Assembly: GCF_934372025.1 (NCBI RefSeq)
Contig: NZ_CAKROJ010000084.1
Coordinates: 1-7,139 of the forward strand
Origin: an uncultured Blautia sp.
GTDB lineage: Bacteria > Bacillota > Clostridia > Lachnospirales > Lachnospiraceae
Direction: 5' to 3'
DNA: 7,139 nucleotides
In this document: in pieces, positions 5,323 to 7,139 of the stretch
Layout of the letters: each line of letters starts with the position of its first letter
Numbering within the stretch: the stretch's first letter is position 1
Notes under the pieces: generated by a model
What the model saw: only the letters and a program-made list of their open reading frames with translations
The model's database searches: none
Told to the model about the DNA's origin: nothing
Translations under genes and position numbers: made by a program

Positions 5323-7139
5323 TCAGTTTTTGCGGGTATCATAGTAAAGCCCCGGTTCTTTTAACTGAATCTTTACTGTAGTATCTTCTGTACAGATCAG
5401 ATATGCGCCATCTTCTATCTCTGTCTGACTGCCGCCGTCAATCTCTTCAATCTCTTCACCATGTGTTCTGAGAATGAACCAGCTTCCCGGTTCCGATGTC
5501 CGAAGTGTAATTGTATTATCTTCACGTGACTGACTGTATGCCAGATTAAGAAATGTTCTGATTCTTGCGTTACTCTCAGAAAGAGTGGTACTGCCAAAAC
5601 ATTCGAAATTTTTCCAGTATGTAAGAAGATTACTGGAGAAGCGCTTCTGCATGACTTCCCATCGGTCAGTACTTCTCTCCGGCCAGAAAATGTCATACAT
5701 ATCCAGCATAACATTCGTGTATCCAAGCGCTGTCTGAATGCTTCGCATCCGAATATCATCACTGTATGCATAATTCATTCCATCACTTGTCACAGTCTGT
5801 AACGTTACGGAATCACTGTAATAAGAGACCACCGGCTGGTTCTCTGTATAGTCACAGACCAGAGTTCCAACGTCTCCAAGAAGACCGGAATCCGTGTCTT
5901 TCAGAATTCCTTTCAGATCTTTTTCTTTTGCAAATGCTGCACCAAAACGATAATCTATCTTTTCATTTTCAAAAAAATTCGTGTCCTTAATGACCTTATC
6001 TTCTGCTTTATCCAGTTTCTGATATTCCAGTGAAATTCCTGCCTCACTTTTTTGCTCTTTCATCTGTTTCAGATAAAATTCCAGCATCCCTGACTGGGGT
6101 TCCACATCATCTGTGTAATCTGCCTGCGGTTGGATGAAACAAGTCATTTTCATATCACTTTTTTGAACGATAGAAATCAGAGAAGGCCACATAATATCCC
6201 GGGCAATGCCTGTCGCAGACTGACTGTATAACTTCAGCATTTCATCATTATTTTCATCAGCAAAGACAGGAAAATTAACCATGGAAAGATTCTGCGCATT
6301 GACAACCGGATAAATGATATATGGCATTGCCTCTGCTCTCATTCCATCCAGAAGTCCAAGAGCAGTACTGTCTTTCATATAATCTCCAACTACCGCAAAG
6401 ACACTTCCGTAGTCTATTCCATTTCGCCAGATGAGCGTCGGCAGATCCTCATTTTCAACATTTTTTCCTGTTTTTTCATCGAAAAGCCCTACCATATAGG
6501 TTTTTGTTCCGCTTCCTACCTGATACCAGGGAACATCCAGCTCCAGATCCTGGCGTTGTTTTTCCTCTTTATCTTCCGGTGTAATATAGGTAATTTCACC
6601 TCCAAGGAGCAGTCCTTCAAACAGTTTTACCCCTGTGAGGTGTGTTTTATCTGTGACAACTTTCTGGATTCCAAGAAATTTCATCAGTCCCTGATTATTT
6701 TGAATGTTCTTCACATTCTCCAGACATCCGAAGACGATAATAACTCCTTTTTTTTCCAGTTCCTTCAGCTTTGAAAGGTTTTCTCCCTCTGCATATTTCT
6801 CAGATTCCAGAATCATCATCTCCGGAAGGTTTTCATCGTCCACAGAATATCTGCTTACAGCTTCACAGGAAATGAACTCTCGTTTGGCATAGGTACACCA
6901 TCTGCTCACGGAAATTCCCATATCACCGGCTTCATTTCCCACAAAAACAACAGAAATATCCTCTCCTGCCTCACTGTCTGAAGGGGTCCACTGATTCTTA
7001 CCATCTGCCTTTTTCTCTGTAAGACTGGAATTTTTATCATATACATTCTTTTTATCTCGAACTACCATGGAAAACTGAAACAGAAAAAACAGGACAAACA
7101 TCATGATTGCAATACTGAAAAATTTTCTTTTTGAAACCA
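5323..7139 (-). CDS. DUF2194-like membrane-anchored protein of the Pel cluster (PelA-deacetylase position), 5' end at or beyond the right edge
   Basis: The frame is open from the right edge to a TGA at 5325-5323. An internal ATG at 7104 gives 593 residues, but it has no Shine-Dalgarno and sits inside a hydrophobic stretch. Eleven more codons upstream (VSKRKFFSIAI) complete a basic-then-hydrophobic N-terminal anchor, so the true start is the codon cut by the edge (xTG) or lies further right. Numbered from 7104, residues 50-130 look like a Rossmann/amidotransferase-like domain (ISVVFVGNEAGDMG; GVIIVFGCLENV). Residues 225-475 look like a deacetylase-type barrel (MPYIIYPVVNAQ; MKMTCFIQPQADY), and about 530-593 form a beta-rich C-terminal domain. 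It probably acts outside the membrane. In Gram-positive pel clusters a PelA-type deacetylase precedes pelF, the position seen here. The protein has only two histidines (155, 548) and no TFDD or HxxxH motif, so metal-dependent deacetylation is doubtful. I am fairly confident of the family type, less so of the function. Confidence 0.75.
   Translation of the reverse strand, partial: VSKRKFFSIAIMMFVLFFLFQFSMVVRDKKNVYDKNSSLTEKKADGKNQWTPSDSEAGEDISVVFVGNEAGDMGISVSRWCTYAKREFISCEAVSRYSVDDENLPEMMILESEKYAEGENLSKLKELEKKGVIIVFGCLENVKNIQNNQGLMKFLGIQKVVTDKTHLTGVKLFEGLLLGGEITYITPEDKEEKQRQDLELDVPWYQVGSGTKTYMVGLFDEKTGKNVENEDLPTLIWRNGIDYGSVFAVVGDYMKDSTALGLLDGMRAEAMPYIIYPVVNAQNLSMVNFPVFADENNDEMLKLYSQSATGIARDIMWPSLISIVQKSDMKMTCFIQPQADYTDDVEPQSGMLEFYLKQMKEQKSEAGISLEYQKLDKAEDKVIKDTNFFENEKIDYRFGAAFAKEKDLKGILKDTDSGLLGDVGTLVCDYTENQPVVSYYSDSVTLQTVTSDGMNYAYSDDIRMRSIQTALGYTNVMLDMYDIFWPERSTDRWEVMQKRFSSNLLTYWKNFECFGSTTLSESNARIRTFLNLAYSQSREDNTITLRTSEPGSWFILRTHGEEIEEIDGGSQTEIEDGAYLICTEDTTVKIQLKEPGLYYDTRKN

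Larger units (their letters stand above)
1..7139 (-). other. Single polysaccharide operon spanning the window
   Basis: All six genes lie on one strand in the order DUF2194-like, pelF, pelG, DUF2304, GT4, GT2. The junctions are gaps of 18, 14 and 23 nt and overlaps of 20 and 4 nt, too short for independent promoters or terminators. No stem-loop followed by a T-run was seen at any junction. One transcript starting to the right of the window and ending to its left is the simplest reading. Regulation is not visible here because the promoter and leader lie outside; c-di-GMP control through a PelD-type receptor is known in other pel systems but cannot be judged. Confidence 0.8.

Noticed and set aside
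5323..7104. Calling the first gene a functional PelA deacetylase/hydrolase
   Set aside because: No TFDD or HxxxH motif was found and only two histidines are present, and no glycoside hydrolase domain is recognisable. A neutral DUF2194-like call is safer.
1..7139. Phase-variable homopolymer tracts or direct repeats
   Set aside because: The A/T runs present (mostly 6-8 bases) are ordinary Lys/Phe codon runs, and no repeated units or CRISPR-like spacing were seen.

Overview
The window is a single, tightly packed minus-strand block of six genes for making and exporting a polysaccharide. It reads from the right edge to the left edge, and both end genes run into a window edge. There is essentially no non-coding DNA: junctions are 23 nt or shorter, or overlap. 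Strong purine-rich Shine-Dalgarno sites, moderate-to-low GC and protein style point to a Firmicute. A gut-type Clostridia/Lachnospiraceae member is my best guess, but this is inferred without any database search.

Right part (7139 to 2367): a Gram-positive-style Pel exopolysaccharide core in the order DUF2194-like protein, pelF, pelG. The first gene encodes a membrane-anchored extracytoplasmic protein. It appears to combine a Rossmann/amidotransferase-like N-terminal domain with a deacetylase-like barrel that lacks the usual catalytic histidines. PelF is the cytoplasmic GT4 polymerase-type glycosyltransferase and PelG is the 12-helix MOP/MATE-like transporter. In known pel clusters these act together, with PelF making the polymer and PelG moving it across the membrane. 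PelD/PelE-like partners, if present, would lie beyond the right edge.

Left part (2352 to 1): three further genes continue the same transcript. They are a small three-helix DUF2304 membrane protein, a second GT4 glycosyltransferase, and a DPM-like GT2 glycosyltransferase cut by the left edge. DUF2304 proteins and DPM-like GT2 enzymes are known partners (the streptococcal GacJ/GacI pair), in which the GT2 makes a polyprenyl-phosphate-linked sugar. The pairing here suggests the operon adds a lipid-linked sugar donor, and perhaps a side-chain decoration, to a Pel-type polymer.

The genes are joined by overlaps (20 nt pelF/pelG, 4 nt DUF2304/GT4) or gaps of 14 to 23 nt, each with a recognisable ribosome binding site. 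They are probably co-transcribed from a promoter to the right of the window. I saw no tRNA, rRNA, mobile element, CRISPR array, internal promoter or terminator. The most interesting points are the apparently catalytically dead deacetylase-like protein and the attachment of a GacI/GacJ-like module to a Pel core.
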